Positions 1 to 8,300 of a stretch of DNA of 10,412 nucleotides are shown piece after piece. The position numbers were made by a program, and so were the translations under genes. Below the pieces are notes generated by a model. It worked only from the letters and a program-made list of their open reading frames with translations. It was not told the origin of the DNA and searched no databases. Every line of letters starts with the position of its first letter. The first letter of the stretch is position 1. Source of the stretch: JAWWBG01 sp033721095 (GTDB lineage: Bacteria > Actinomycetota > Nitriliruptoria > Nitriliruptorales > Nitriliruptoraceae); assembly GCA_033721095.1 (NCBI GenBank), contig JAWWBG010000082.1, forward strand, positions 1 through 10,412, given 5' to 3'.

Positions 1-851
1 CGGTTGCGGTTCTTCTTCTCGCCGAGCCGGGCGAAGATCCGTGCAATCGCCTGGATCTCGACGAGGAACTCCTCGACGGGCGTGAACTCGCTCAGCACCT
101 CGGCCTGGTGGGGGACCGTGCCGAGGCCGCCGCCGACGACGACCTTGAAGCCGCGCTTGCCGTCCTGGATCCGGGCGACGTAGCCGGCGTCGTGGAGCTG
201 GACCAGCCCGCAGGCCTCGTGCTCGCACCCGCTGAAGGCCGGCTTGAACTTGCGCCCGAAGTCCTGCACGTCGGGGTGCCCGAGCAGGAACATCATCAGG
301 GCCTTGGCGTACGGCGAGACGTCGAAGGCTTCGGTGTGGCACACGCCGGCGAGCGGACAGGCGGTCACGTTGCGGATGCTGTTGCCGCAGGCCTCCCGCG
401 TCGTGATCCCGACGGCGGCGAGCCGGCGCATCAGGTCGGGTGTGTCATCGATGTGGACGTAGTGCAGCTGGACGTCCTGTCGCGTCGTGATGTGCAGGAT
501 CTCGTCCGAGTACTCCTCGGCCAGGTCCGCCATGACCTCGAGCTGCTCGGGCGACACGCCGCCGTACGGGATCTTGATGCGCTGCATGCCGGGGGCGTCC
601 CAGACCGTGTCGACACCCTTGGTCGGCTTGTCCTCGAACGGCAGTTCCTGGGTCGCGTAGCCGTCGTAGCGGGTGCCGTTGTCGTAGCGCTGCCCGTACA
701 CGCCGCGGCGCAGCCGGGTTTCGGCGAAGACCTTCTCGTCGAGCTTGCCCTGGCGGCGGAGTTGGACCTGCGCCTCGAAGTGGTCGATCTCCTCGGCCCA
801 GGCAGGATCCATCCGGCCCTCGAGCAGGGCGTGCCAGCCGGTCGCGGTCAT
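1..851 (-). CDS. Nitrite/sulfite reductase (siroheme, ferredoxin-type), N-terminal part
   Basis: The N-terminal 283 residues are present; the gene continues past the left edge. The family carries out six-electron reduction of nitrite to ammonia or sulfite to sulfide in the cytoplasm, using siroheme and a [4Fe-4S] cluster. Visible features are an N-terminal ferredoxin-like half-domain with TTRQDVQLHYVHIDD (about residues 118-132), where the Arg is of the type that contacts siroheme; the conserved ACGNSIRNVTACPLAGVCHT stretch (about 147-166); and the start of the catalytic domain with SGCEHEACG and the VVVGGGLG loop. The sequence stops at ARLGEKKNRNR, about halfway through a normal protein of 500-600 residues, so the later cluster cysteines lie outside the window. 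The ATG at 851 is chosen because a good promoter lies just upstream; the ribosome site is weak (GAAGAT). Whether nitrite or sulfite is the substrate cannot be decided from this half. The nearby modABC favours nitrate/nitrite assimilation by inference. Confidence 0.93.
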   Translation of the reverse strand, partial: MTATGWHALLEGRMDPAWAEEIDHFEAQVQLRRQGKLDEKVFAETRLRRGVYGQRYDNGTRYDGYATQELPFEDKPTKGVDTVWDAPGMQRIKIPYGGVSPEQLEVMADLAEEYSDEILHITTRQDVQLHYVHIDDTPDLMRRLAAVGITTREACGNSIRNVTACPLAGVCHTEAFDVSPYAKALMMFLLGHPDVQDFGRKFKPAFSGCEHEACGLVQLHDAGYVARIQDGKRGFKVVVGGGLGTVPHQAEVLSEFTPVEEFLVEIQAIARIFARLGEKKNRN

Positions 852-881
852 GTGGGATCTTCGCGTTGCGGAACAGGTCGG

Positions 882-910
882 ACGCTAGGAGTGTCGTGCC
901 AGCGTGTCCA
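882..910 (-). promoter_or_regulatory. Predicted sigma70-type promoter of the nitrite/sulfite reductase gene
   Basis: Reading the minus strand, TGGACA (910-905) is separated by exactly 17 bases from TAGCGT (887-882). The first differs from the TTGACA consensus at one position and the second fits the actinobacterial TAnnnT form. Transcription would start near 875, giving a leader of about 24 bases before the ATG at 851. This suggests the reductase has its own promoter rather than depending only on read-through from the upstream UspA-like gene. It is a prediction from sequence only. Confidence 0.5.
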
Positions 911-915
911 TGCGG

Positions 916-927
916 CGCGGCGCCGCG
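916..927. promoter_or_regulatory. Perfect 12-bp palindrome CGCGGCGCCGCG upstream of the reductase promoter
   Basis: The palindrome sits 5 bases upstream of the predicted -35 hexamer of the reductase gene and 34 bases beyond the stop codon of the UspA-like gene. That position suits a regulator-binding site. It could also fold as a hairpin at the end of the UspA-like transcript, but no T-tract follows, so a classical intrinsic terminator is unlikely. All-G/C palindromes also arise by chance in such DNA. Confidence 0.3.
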
Positions 928-961
928 TGGGAAACAGTGTCAACGCCCTGGCCATCGGGCC

Positions 962-1471
962 TCAGTCGTCACCGTCCTGCAGCGAGCGCACGAGTTCCTC
1001 GTGCCGGCGACGGTCCTCCACGGCCGGGTCGAGGGTTCCCACCACGTGGGTCACCGGGAGGTCGACCTCCTCGGCGAGCCGGTCGATGATGTTCGTCCGC
1101 AACCAGCGGGACAGCCCGGCAGGAAACGTCGACACGATGATCTCGTCGTAGTCGTCGATCGCCAACGCATGGTGGATCGCGGCCAGTGGCTTCTCGTCGC
1201 CCACAACGCCGGTCACGATGGCGTCGAGCGAGGAGAACTCGTCGAGTGCGACCTCCAGCCGATGCTCCGCCATCGTGGGGCCATCGTCCTCGGCCGGCGC
1301 AAAGGAGTAGCGGGGTCCCTTGACCGGCGAGCGGTAGTGGTCCATCGGCGTGTCCGGGACGACGACGTGGATGTGGCACTCGGCTTCTTCAGCCTGTGCA
1401 CGTTCCTCGAGCACGGCACGCAACTCCCGCGAGAGCAGCGTCTGGTTTCCAACGACGAGGTGCCGAGCCAT
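962..1471 (-). CDS. UspA-like (universal stress protein fold) small protein
   Basis: A 169-residue cytoplasmic protein with no signal peptide or membrane segment. The opening strand ARHLVVGNQTLLSREL, a central HIHVVVPDTP strand, the GVVGDEKPLAAIHHAL segment (about 88-103) and DEIIVSTFPAGLSRWLR (about 109-125), followed by LPVTHV, fit the alpha/beta Usp-like fold. The usual GxxG(9x)G(S/T) ATP-binding motif is not intact, so nucleotide binding is doubtful. The ATG at 1471 is preferred because GGAGG (1481-1477) stands 5 bases before it; an in-frame GTG at 1477 overlaps that ribosome site. The gene lies 77 bases after modC on the same strand, so it may be read from the mod operon, although a lone -10-like TACAGT (1518-1513) could give it its own start. 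The C-terminus is acidic (DGDD). Family membership is fairly secure; the actual role is unknown. Confidence 0.8.
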   Translation of the reverse strand: MARHLVVGNQTLLSRELRAVLEERAQAEEAECHIHVVVPDTPMDHYRSPVKGPRYSFAPAEDDGPTMAEHRLEVALDEFSSLDAIVTGVVGDEKPLAAIHHALAIDDYDEIIVSTFPAGLSRWLRTNIIDRLAEEVDLPVTHVVGTLDPAVEDRRRHEELVRSLQDGDD

Positions 1472-1548
1472 GTCCACCTCCGGTCACGACGGCCCTGGGC
1501 GGTACGCGATTGACTGTAACGCAGCCATTGCAGCGACGGAGGGCCCCG

Positions 1549-2619
1549 TCAGGTTCCCGCGTCTGGCGTCACACGGATCTCGGTGGCCTTGACCGCCGGC
1601 CACACCGGTGTGCCAGGTCGCAGGTCCAGCGTCTCGACGGAACCGGGGGTGACTTCCGCGGCCAGGCGGAGCGGGGCATCGAGAAGCACGCGGACCCGGT
1701 CGCCGAGATCCTCGACACGATCGACCGTGGTCTCCCACGTGTTGCGCGGCGAACCGGTCGGCCGCTCGCCGTACAACGCAATGGCATGGGGATGGATCGT
1801 GAGCAGGACCGGCCCGGATGCGGCGACGTCGGCGACGCGGACCGGATGGCCACGGACGTCGACGACGCCGCCGGCGGCCTCGCCGACGAGGAGGTTGATG
1901 CCGACCAGGTCGGCCACGTACGGCGTCTGCGGCCGCAGGCGCAGCTCCCCCGGCGTCCCGACCTGGACGACCCTCCCGTCCTCGACCACGTGGACCAGGT
2001 CCGCCAGCAGGAAGGCCTCGGTTGGGTCGTGTGTGACCAGGACCCGCGGGCCCTCGAATCGCTCGAGGTGATCACCGATGACGCGGCGGAGGACGGCCCG
2101 GCCGCTGACATCGATCGCACCGAGCGGCTCGTCGAGGAGCAACAGCTCCGGCCCGGTGGCCATGGCACGCGCGAGCGCCACCCGCTGCGCCTCGCCGCCC
2201 GAGAGGTCGGCGACGGATCGTTGCCGCAGGTGGTCGATGGACAGGCGTGCCAGCCAGTCGTCGGCCTGGCGTGCGGCGGCACCCTTCGCGGCACCGCGGC
2301 TCCTGGGTCCGAAGGCGACGTTCTCGTGCACGGACAGGTGTTCGAACAGGAGCCCGTCCTGGAACACCACGCCCACATTGCGGGCCGCCGCCGGCAGGTG
2401 CACATCAGCGTCCGCGTCGGCCAGCACACGGCTGCCGAGGCGGACGTAGCCACGGTCGAGCATCGTCAGTCCAGCGATGGCGCCGATGATCGTGGACTTG
2501 CCGGCGCCGTTGGGTCCCAGGAGGGCGGTCGTCAGGCCCGCCGGTGCCTCCAGTGTGACGTCCAGCTCCCATCCGTCGCGCCGTACGACGATGTGCGCCT
2601 CGAGGCCGTGGGCAGACAT
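1549..2619 (-). CDS. modC: Molybdate ABC transporter ATP-binding protein ModC
   Basis: A 356-residue ATPase that powers molybdate import through ModB. Domains in order are a nucleotide-binding domain (about 5-235) with Walker A GPNGAGKS (35-42), Q-loop Gln87 in VVFQD, signature LSGGE (139-143), Walker B LLLLDEP (159-165) and H-loop His197 in VTHD; then a C-terminal region (about 290-353) ending in AVKATEIRV that fits the oxyanion-binding TOBE domain typical of ModC. All catalytic residues are present, so it should be functional. The ATG at 2619 overlaps the modB stop by one base (TGATG), which implies translational coupling. The reading frame stays open far upstream, but that extension lies inside modB and is not coding. 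Last gene of the modABC set. Tungstate or another oxyanion is possible, but the whole-operon match favours molybdate. Confidence 0.92.
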   Translation of the reverse strand: MSAHGLEAHIVVRRDGWELDVTLEAPAGLTTALLGPNGAGKSTIIGAIAGLTMLDRGYVRLGSRVLADADADVHLPAAARNVGVVFQDGLLFEHLSVHENVAFGPRSRGAAKGAAARQADDWLARLSIDHLRQRSVADLSGGEAQRVALARAMATGPELLLLDEPLGAIDVSGRAVLRRVIGDHLERFEGPRVLVTHDPTEAFLLADLVHVVEDGRVVQVGTPGELRLRPQTPYVADLVGINLLVGEAAGGVVDVRGHPVRVADVAASGPVLLTIHPHAIALYGERPTGSPRNTWETTVDRVEDLGDRVRVLLDAPLRLAAEVTPGSVETLDLRPGTPVWPAVKATEIRVTPDAGT

Positions 2620-3416
2620 CAGAGCTCCTGCCACCAGCGTCGGCGGAGAGCAACGATCACTGCGAGGGCCACGGCGATCATCACCAGGCTCATCGCGATG
2701 GCGGCATCGCGGTCCTGTTCGAGCGCGACGAACACGGCCAGCGGGAGGGTCTGGGTGCGACCCTGGAGGTTCCCGGCGAAGGTGATGGTGGCACCGAACT
2801 CGCCGAGCGCGCGCGCCCACGTCAATGCAAGCCCCGCGACCAGCGAGGGACGAATCATCGGGAGGGTGACGCGACGAAGGACGGTCCACGGCGAGCCACC
2901 GAGCGTTTCCGCCGCGCCCTCGTGTCGGCCGTCCAGGTTGCGGAGGGCGGCCTCGACCGTGATCACGAGGAAGGGCATGGACACGAACGTCGCGGCGATG
3001 ACGACCCCGACCGTGGAGAACGGCAGGACGATGCCGGTTGCGTCCTCCAACGGACCACCCACGACGCCGCGACGCCCCAGGGCGAACAACAGGGCGGTGC
3101 CGCCGACGACCGGGGGGAGGACCAGCGGCACCAGGACGAGACCCCGCAGCAGGCCGCGTCCCGGGAAGTCGGCGCGGGCGAGCAGCCACGCCAGTGGCAG
3201 GCCGAGCACGGCGGCAGCGATGGTGGCGGCCAGTGAGGTCACCAGCGACAGCCAGAGGGCGTCGGCGGCAACGTCATCGGTGAGCAGCGCCGGCAGCGCG
3301 GACCACGGCGCCCGGACCAGGAGGCCGAGGAAGGGCAGCACGAAGACGAGCGCGGCCGCCGCGCCGAGCACGACGAGGATCGGCAGCGGGCGGTGGCGCG
3401 GGGCGGGCCTGCTCAT
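2619..3416 (-). CDS. modB: Molybdate ABC transporter permease ModB
   Basis: A 265-residue inner-membrane permease. Hydrophobic segments can be seen near residues 12-34, 55-80, 90-112, 131-153, 190-205 and 238-257. The cytoplasmic coupling loop (EAA-like motif) is EGAAETLGGSPWTVLRRV (166-183) followed by TLPMIRPSL, the part that docks onto ModC. The ARALGEFGATITFAGN stretch (201-216) with QGRTQTLPLAV is characteristic of ModB/CysT-type permeases. Length is normal for ModB. The start ATG overlaps the modA stop in an ATGA arrangement, and the stop overlaps the modC start, so the three proteins are probably made in matched amounts. A sulfate or tungstate permease would look similar; the ModA and ModC neighbours support molybdate. 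Confidence 0.92.
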   Translation of the reverse strand: MSRPAPRHRPLPILVVLGAAAALVFVLPFLGLLVRAPWSALPALLTDDVAADALWLSLVTSLAATIAAAVLGLPLAWLLARADFPGRGLLRGLVLVPLVLPPVVGGTALLFALGRRGVVGGPLEDATGIVLPFSTVGVVIAATFVSMPFLVITVEAALRNLDGRHEGAAETLGGSPWTVLRRVTLPMIRPSLVAGLALTWARALGEFGATITFAGNLQGRTQTLPLAVFVALEQDRDAAIAMSLVMIAVALAVIVALRRRWWQEL

Positions 3417-4159
3417 GGGGACAGGAAACCGAAGCTGGCCAGGATCTCGCGCCCCTGGCGTGACAGGACGAAATCGATGAAGGCATCGGCGTCGCTCGGG
3501 TTGGGGGCGCTGGCAACCCGAACGACCGGATAGCTCGTCGTCGCCGTCGTGTCGATCGGGATGGACTCGACCGCGCGCCTGCCGTCGCGAACATCGGTCG
3601 CGTACACGATGCCGGCGTCCAGCTCACCCGATTCGATGCGCGTCAGCAGCGAGCGGACGTCCACCTCGACGGTGTCGAGATCCGGGCCGACGCCGGCGGC
3701 CGCAAGCACCTCGCGCGCGAGCTGGCCGCAGGGCACGGCCTCTGCGCACAGTCCGAGCACGAGGTCGGGATCCCCGAACGCGTCGAGCCCGTCGATGCCG
3801 GCTGGGTTGCCGGCAGGAACGGCGATGATCGGTGCGTTCCTGGCAAACACGATCGCCGGCCCGGCAACGAGGCCCTCCTCGATGACTCGGGCCATGGTGT
3901 CCTCGCTGGCCAGTGCGAGCACGTCGACGGGCGCCCCCTCGACGACCTGGGCAACCAGCGCCGAACTTCCGGCAACGTTCAGCTGCACATCGACGTCGGG
4001 ATGCGCCACCTCGAACTGCAGCTCGATGGCGTCGAACGCCTCCGAGAGCGAGGCAGCTGCGGACACCAGGACGGTTCGTGGCCTCCCCTCGACCGTGCCA
4101 CACCCGACCGCCGCCAGCACGAGCAGCGACACCGCCGTCGCCAGCCGTCGGCTGCCCAT
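3413..4159 (-). CDS. modA: Molybdate-binding lipoprotein ModA
   Basis: A 248-residue extracytoplasmic substrate-binding protein. Residues 1-19 form a lipoprotein signal peptide (MGSRR, then a hydrophobic core ending LAAVG), with Cys20 as the probable lipid-modified residue, so it would be anchored outside the membrane. The mature part begins VLVSAAASLSEAFDAI and contains NVAGSSALVAQV; Ser37 and Ser65 align by motif with the molybdate-contacting serines of known ModA proteins, and Tyr186 in GIVYATDV with the C-terminal ligand tyrosine. Cys138 and Cys144 (LGLCAEAVPCG) form a pair seen in many actinobacterial ModA proteins. The ATG at 4159 is chosen over the long upstream open frame because GGAGGT lies 4 bases before it and the signal peptide starts there. 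First gene of the operon. No ModE-type regulator gene is visible nearby. Confidence 0.93.
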   Translation of the reverse strand: MGSRRLATAVSLLVLAAVGCGTVEGRPRTVLVSAAASLSEAFDAIELQFEVAHPDVDVQLNVAGSSALVAQVVEGAPVDVLALASEDTMARVIEEGLVAGPAIVFARNAPIIAVPAGNPAGIDGLDAFGDPDLVLGLCAEAVPCGQLAREVLAAAGVGPDLDTVEVDVRSLLTRIESGELDAGIVYATDVRDGRRAVESIPIDTTATTSYPVVRVASAPNPSDADAFIDFVLSRQGREILASFGFLSP

Positions 4160-4255
4160 CTGCACCTCCCGGCGCACATCCAACCAGCCGAGCCCGGACC
4201 GGCCAGCGCGACCTAGCCTCGCCACCGCCGGCTCTCGAAGACAGGAGGGACCGAC
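4160..4255. promoter_or_regulatory. Divergent intergenic region between modA and the MBL-fold gene
   Basis: These 96 bases must carry the promoters for both directions. For the plus-strand gene, a TAGCCT (4214-4219) in the context CCTAGCCTCGCC is a plausible -10 element of the TAnnnT type, with a leader of about 30 bases and AGGAGG at 4243-4248. No convincing -35 is present at the right spacing. On the minus strand I see the modA ribosome site but no clear -10. I did not find a recognisable ModE-type box or molybdenum-cofactor riboswitch fold. Confidence 0.35.
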
Positions 4256-5374
4256 ATGACCGACCTCGCCAGCATCGGCGCCCGCGCAATCCCCGAGTTC
4301 GATGGTGTCCGAGACGTGTGGCCGCGAGGCAAGCGGCTCGACGCCGTGCGCGAGGCGGCCGCCGCCTTCAAGCCCCGCTTCAAGGAGCAGGGGCAGGTCA
4401 CGGCCGTCAAGTCCGTTGACATCGCGGCCGCGCCCTACCCGGTTGCGTACGCCTTCCACGGGGCCGTGAACGTGCCGCATCTCCCACTGATCTCGATGAT
4501 CAACCGGATGATCGTCGTGCAGTACTCCGACTTCGAGGGCCGTCCGCGCACGTTGGTGTTCGAGCCGACCGTTCCCGAGGGCTCGGCCGAGGCCCCGTTC
4601 TACGCCAACCTCAAGGGTTCGTTGGACCGGATACCGGGTGCAAATCGCCTGGCTGAGCTGACGATCCTCAAGTACTACCACCAGCCCGACGAGGCGCTGG
4701 AGGTCGTCGGGCTCACGCCCGAAGACGTGGACTTCTGCACGTTCGATCACCTGCACGTCCAGGATCCCCGGATGATCCTCGGCTCCAAGTCCCCGGTGCC
4801 GGGCCGCGACGAGCCACCGGAGCCACTGTTCGGGGACGCGAAGCTGCTCGTGCACGAGCGCGAGCTTGCGACCCTCCAGTCGCTCCACCCCATGCAGTGG
4901 GCGTGGTACGTGGAGGACGGACTGGAGGGCGTCGACCCCGACAAGTTCGCGACCTTCGATGGCGCCATCGAGCTCGGCCCGGGCATCGCGCTGTTGTGGA
5001 CCCCCGGTCACACCGACGGCAACCACTCGTTGGTCGTCAACACGCCCGACGGTGTCTGGGTGTCCTCGGAGAACGGCATCAGCCTCGACAACTGGCAGCC
5101 CGAGCTGTCGAAGATTCCGGGTGTGCGGCAGTACGCCGAGACGTTCGGCCGGGAGATCTGCCCCAACGCCAACACCCTCGAGGACTCGATCGACCAGTAC
5201 GACTCGATGGTCGCCGAGAAGATCCTTGCCGATCCGTGTCCGGCGGACCCGCGGTGGCTCCAGATCCTGCCGAGCACGGAACTGGTCGACTGGAAGCGGT
5301 TCTGGCCGGTGCGGGCGACCTACCAGCATGGCGGCATCGACTACGGGACGATCCGTTCCGGGACGTCGACCTGA
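4256..5374 (+). CDS. Metallo-beta-lactamase-fold protein with altered metal motif
   Basis: A 372-residue protein without signal peptide or membrane segments. Residues about 85-345 look like an MBL fold: a strand-rich start (MIVVQYSD), then FDHLHVQDPR (163-172) at the place of the canonical HxHxDH, TPGHTDGNHS (249-258) matching the third metal motif, VSSENG (269-274) where the bridging Asp normally lies, and a late His358 in YQHGG. The HxH pair (His165, His167) and His252 are kept, but the Asp-His that should follow reads Gln169-Asp170, and Glu272 may replace the bridging Asp. Metal binding is therefore plausible but not of the standard geometry. The N-terminal 80 residues match nothing I recognise. 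AGGAGG lies 7 bases before the ATG. It diverges from modA and ends 22 bases from the convergent cyclase gene. A hydrolase is a reasonable guess; substrate unknown. Confidence 0.75.
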   Translation: MTDLASIGARAIPEFDGVRDVWPRGKRLDAVREAAAAFKPRFKEQGQVTAVKSVDIAAAPYPVAYAFHGAVNVPHLPLISMINRMIVVQYSDFEGRPRTLVFEPTVPEGSAEAPFYANLKGSLDRIPGANRLAELTILKYYHQPDEALEVVGLTPEDVDFCTFDHLHVQDPRMILGSKSPVPGRDEPPEPLFGDAKLLVHERELATLQSLHPMQWAWYVEDGLEGVDPDKFATFDGAIELGPGIALLWTPGHTDGNHSLVVNTPDGVWVSSENGISLDNWQPELSKIPGVRQYAETFGREICPNANTLEDSIDQYDSMVAEKILADPCPADPRWLQILPSTELVDWKRFWPVRATYQHGGIDYGTIRSGTST

Positions 5375-5396
5375 CCGGCGACGCTGGCGTTCGACC

Positions 5397-8300
5397 TCAG
5401 CTGGACGCGGGCCGGTCTGCGACCAGGGAACGCTGCTCCCAGGAGTGACGCAGCGCCTCATCGGCAATGCCGGACGCGATGTCCCGCACCACCGTGTCTG
5501 CCCGCTCGTCCAGCGCAGTTGCCTCCATCAGGTCGCCCTGCCTGCGGCGGACACTGGCCAGGCGCCGAAGCGCCTCGATCCGCAGTGGTCGGCGACCGGA
5601 CTCCGTGGCAGCCCGGACGGCCTCGGTCAGCACCGTGGCGGCGTCCTCGTCACGGCCATCGAGCTCGGCCACCCATCCGTCGAGCAGCAACATCTCCGGC
5701 TCGTGCAGCAGCATCCCGTGCTTGGCGACGTGGGCGCGCGCGCGTTCCAGTGGCTGCGCGGCCTCCTCACGTTCCGCGCGGAGCAGGGACACACGTGCCT
5801 GCCGCAGGAGGATCCTTGGTTCCTCCCACTTGCGCATCACCGACGAGGAGACCCAGGCACGCTCGAGGTCCTGCGCCGCGGCGTCGAGGTCGCCGCGCTG
5901 GAGGTTGGCGTCGGCCAGGTCGGCGAGGATGCCGGTGGCGATGTACTCGCCGTACGGACTCAGCGCGATCTCCAGGGCTGACGCGTGCAGCTCGGAGATC
6001 TCGGCCTCGGGATCGAGGACGGCCAGTGCGTGTGCCCTCCCGGCCAACGCGAGCCCGGTCAGGCCACGCTGGCCAACGGTCTGGCCGAATCGATCGGTGG
6101 CCGCATACTCGGCGAGTGCGAGCTCGAAGTCACCGAGGAGCATGGCCATCGCTCCCAGTCGTTCGTGCTGGATGCCCCCGAAGTTGGACAGCGCACGATC
6201 GATTGCGGGCACGTGTGCGCGGATGATCTCCACCGCGTCAGCGATGCGACCATCCCGCAGGGCGAACATCGCCTCCGCCTCGGTGTGGAGGAGGGCAGCT
6301 TGGAGCTCGTCGCCGACCTCCTCGGCCGCGGCGATCCCGTCCCGATAGGACGCCTCGGCCTCCTCGAAACGCAACACGACGACGAGGTTTTGTGTCCGTC
6401 GCAGCAAACCCGTCAGGTGGATGTCCCGATCGTTGATCTTGCTGCCGAGGCGAACCGTCTGCTCGTCATGCAGGATCGCCTCGTCGACGTTGCCCATCGC
6501 GGCCGCAACGAAGCAGGCGTTCATGTGGTACTCGGCCAGCCCCATGTCGTCGCCGCATTCCTCGGCCAGCGCGCGGGCCTCCTGGAGGTAGTCCATGGCC
6601 TTTTCGAGGTCGCCCGAGATGGCCGCCGTCGTGAACCCCAGGCGGTTCAACGCCGTGACCTGCATGGTGGGCCGGTCGGTCTGCCGTCCGTGTTCGAGCA
6701 GCGACTGGTAGGCGCTCGAGGCCTGGGAGAGGTCGGGCACGCGCGCGTAGGCCTCCCCGAGGCCGTCGTGCGCTCGCGCCACGAGCTCGGGATCGGCGTC
6801 CTCGGGGATGTGGTCGAGCGCGAGGGTGAAATGACCGATGGCGTCACGCAGGGCCATGATCCGATTCGCCCGCAGGCCGGCGTCGATGAGATGGGGAAAT
6901 GCGACGGTGGGCTGACCGGCTTCGACCCAGTGGCGCGCAATCTCGGGTGTCGAATCGGGCTCGTGCTGTTCGAGGTGGCGGGCCATGCGTTCGTGCAGCT
7001 GCCGCCGGGTCTTGAGGAGGACGGTGTTGTAGGCCGTTTCCGCGATCAGCGGGTGCCGGAAGGCGTACACCGGCTCGGGGATCCCGCGCCGTTCCTCGAA
7101 CACGCCGCGGCGCACCAGCTCCCGGACGCCCTCGGCGAAGCCGGCCGGGTCCTCCGCGAGGGCCGACAGCATCGTGATGCTGAATTCCCGGCCGCAGACG
7201 GCCGCGAGCTGGGCGACGTGGCGGGTCGACTCCTCGAGGCGATCCAGCCGCGACGTCAGCAGGCTCGTCAGCGTTCGTGGGACGGTCAGCTGCCGTGCGT
7301 CGAGACGACCGGCCTCGTGCGCCTCGCTCAGTGCCCGTGCCATCTCCTCGACGAACAACGGGTTGCCGGATGTGCGCTCGAGGATGTCGGCATGCAGCTC
7401 GTCGTCAACCTCCAGGTCGTCAAGCAGTGCGGCGAGGAGTACGCCGGACGCGTCGGCCGGCAGCGCTTCGAGCTCGATGTGCGTGTGCCGGTGCCCGTGG
7501 TCGCGCGCGGCGACCTCGATGACGCGCCACGAGGGATCCTCGTGCATCGGGCGTGTCATGATGATCGCCAGCACGGGGCTCGCCTCGGTGAGCTCCATCA
7601 CGCGCTCGACGAGCTCCAGGGACAGGCTGTCGGCCCAGTGGACGTCGTCCATGACGACCACCACCGGCCGTGACCTGGCCTCGGCCGCAAGCAGCCCGAT
7701 GACGGCATCGTTGGTGCGGACGTGCAGCGCGTTCGGTTCGAGCGAATCGAGGAAGGCTTGTTGCCGGTCGCTTCGTGTGCCCTCCAGCAGCGACGCGAGG
7801 AAGGCTGCATGGTCCTCGTCCTCGATGCCGACGTCGGCCAGCGCCTGCTCGAGGCGACCGGGGCTGGCCAACGCGTCGGTTCCACCGAGCCACGGCGACA
7901 GAAGGTGGCGAAACATCGCGTGGGGGAGGGCCGTCTCGTAGGAGCGCGCCCGTGCCTCCAGCCACGCAAGGCTTCCGGGCTCGCCGCTGACCCTGGCGAG
8001 CTCGACGTGCTCCGGCAGCCGATCGCGCAGCGAGAGGAGGAGGCGGGTCTTGCCGATTCCTGCTTCTCCGACGATGGTGCAGATCCCACCGAGGCCAGCC
8101 GTCAGACGTTCCACGAGTTGGCCGAGCTTGTCGAGCTCGCCGTCGCGACCAACCAGGGGGGTTGACGCCGCTTCTGCGCCCACGGCCCGTTCGGTGACGG
8201 CACTGATTCGGTGGGCCAGCACGGGCTCTGCCCGGCCCTTCACGTCGACGGGTCCGAGGGACTCGGACGTGACCCCCGGGCCGAGCAGTTCCAGCGTCTC

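Noticed and set aside
938..943. Consensus-like TTGACA on the minus strand (943-938)
   Set aside because: No TAnnnT hexamer is found 16-18 bases downstream; the TGGACA/TAGCGT pair is the better promoter.
1535..1550. Small inverted repeat GACGG-6-CCGTC touching the modC stop, considered as a terminator
   Set aside because: The stem is only 5 bp with no T-tract, and the next gene is on the same strand 77 bases later.
2620..3189. Upstream extension of modC to a 546-residue protein
   Set aside because: The extra residues lie out of frame within modB. The ATG at 2619 overlaps the modB stop and begins a normal ModC.
1396..3480. Long plus-strand open frame (694 codons) opposite modC and modB
   Set aside because: It lies antisense to two clear transporter genes, has repetitive Arg/Ser/Pro-rich composition and no recognisable domain. 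It is the mirror effect of G/C-rich codon usage.
5375..5396. Space between the convergent MBL and cyclase genes, searched for a bidirectional terminator
   Set aside because: Only 22 bases, with no stable stem plus T-tract; a TCGACCT direct repeat (5366-5372 and 5391-5397) is too short to mean anything.
4160..5467. Upstream extension of modA by about 430 codons across the MBL-fold gene
   Set aside because: The signal peptide and ribosome site place the modA start at 4159; the extension is the antisense shadow of the MBL-fold gene.
5985..7673. Plus-strand open frame of 562 codons inside the cyclase gene
   Set aside because: It is antisense to the AAA and TPR parts of the 1203-residue protein, with no motif or convincing ribosome site.
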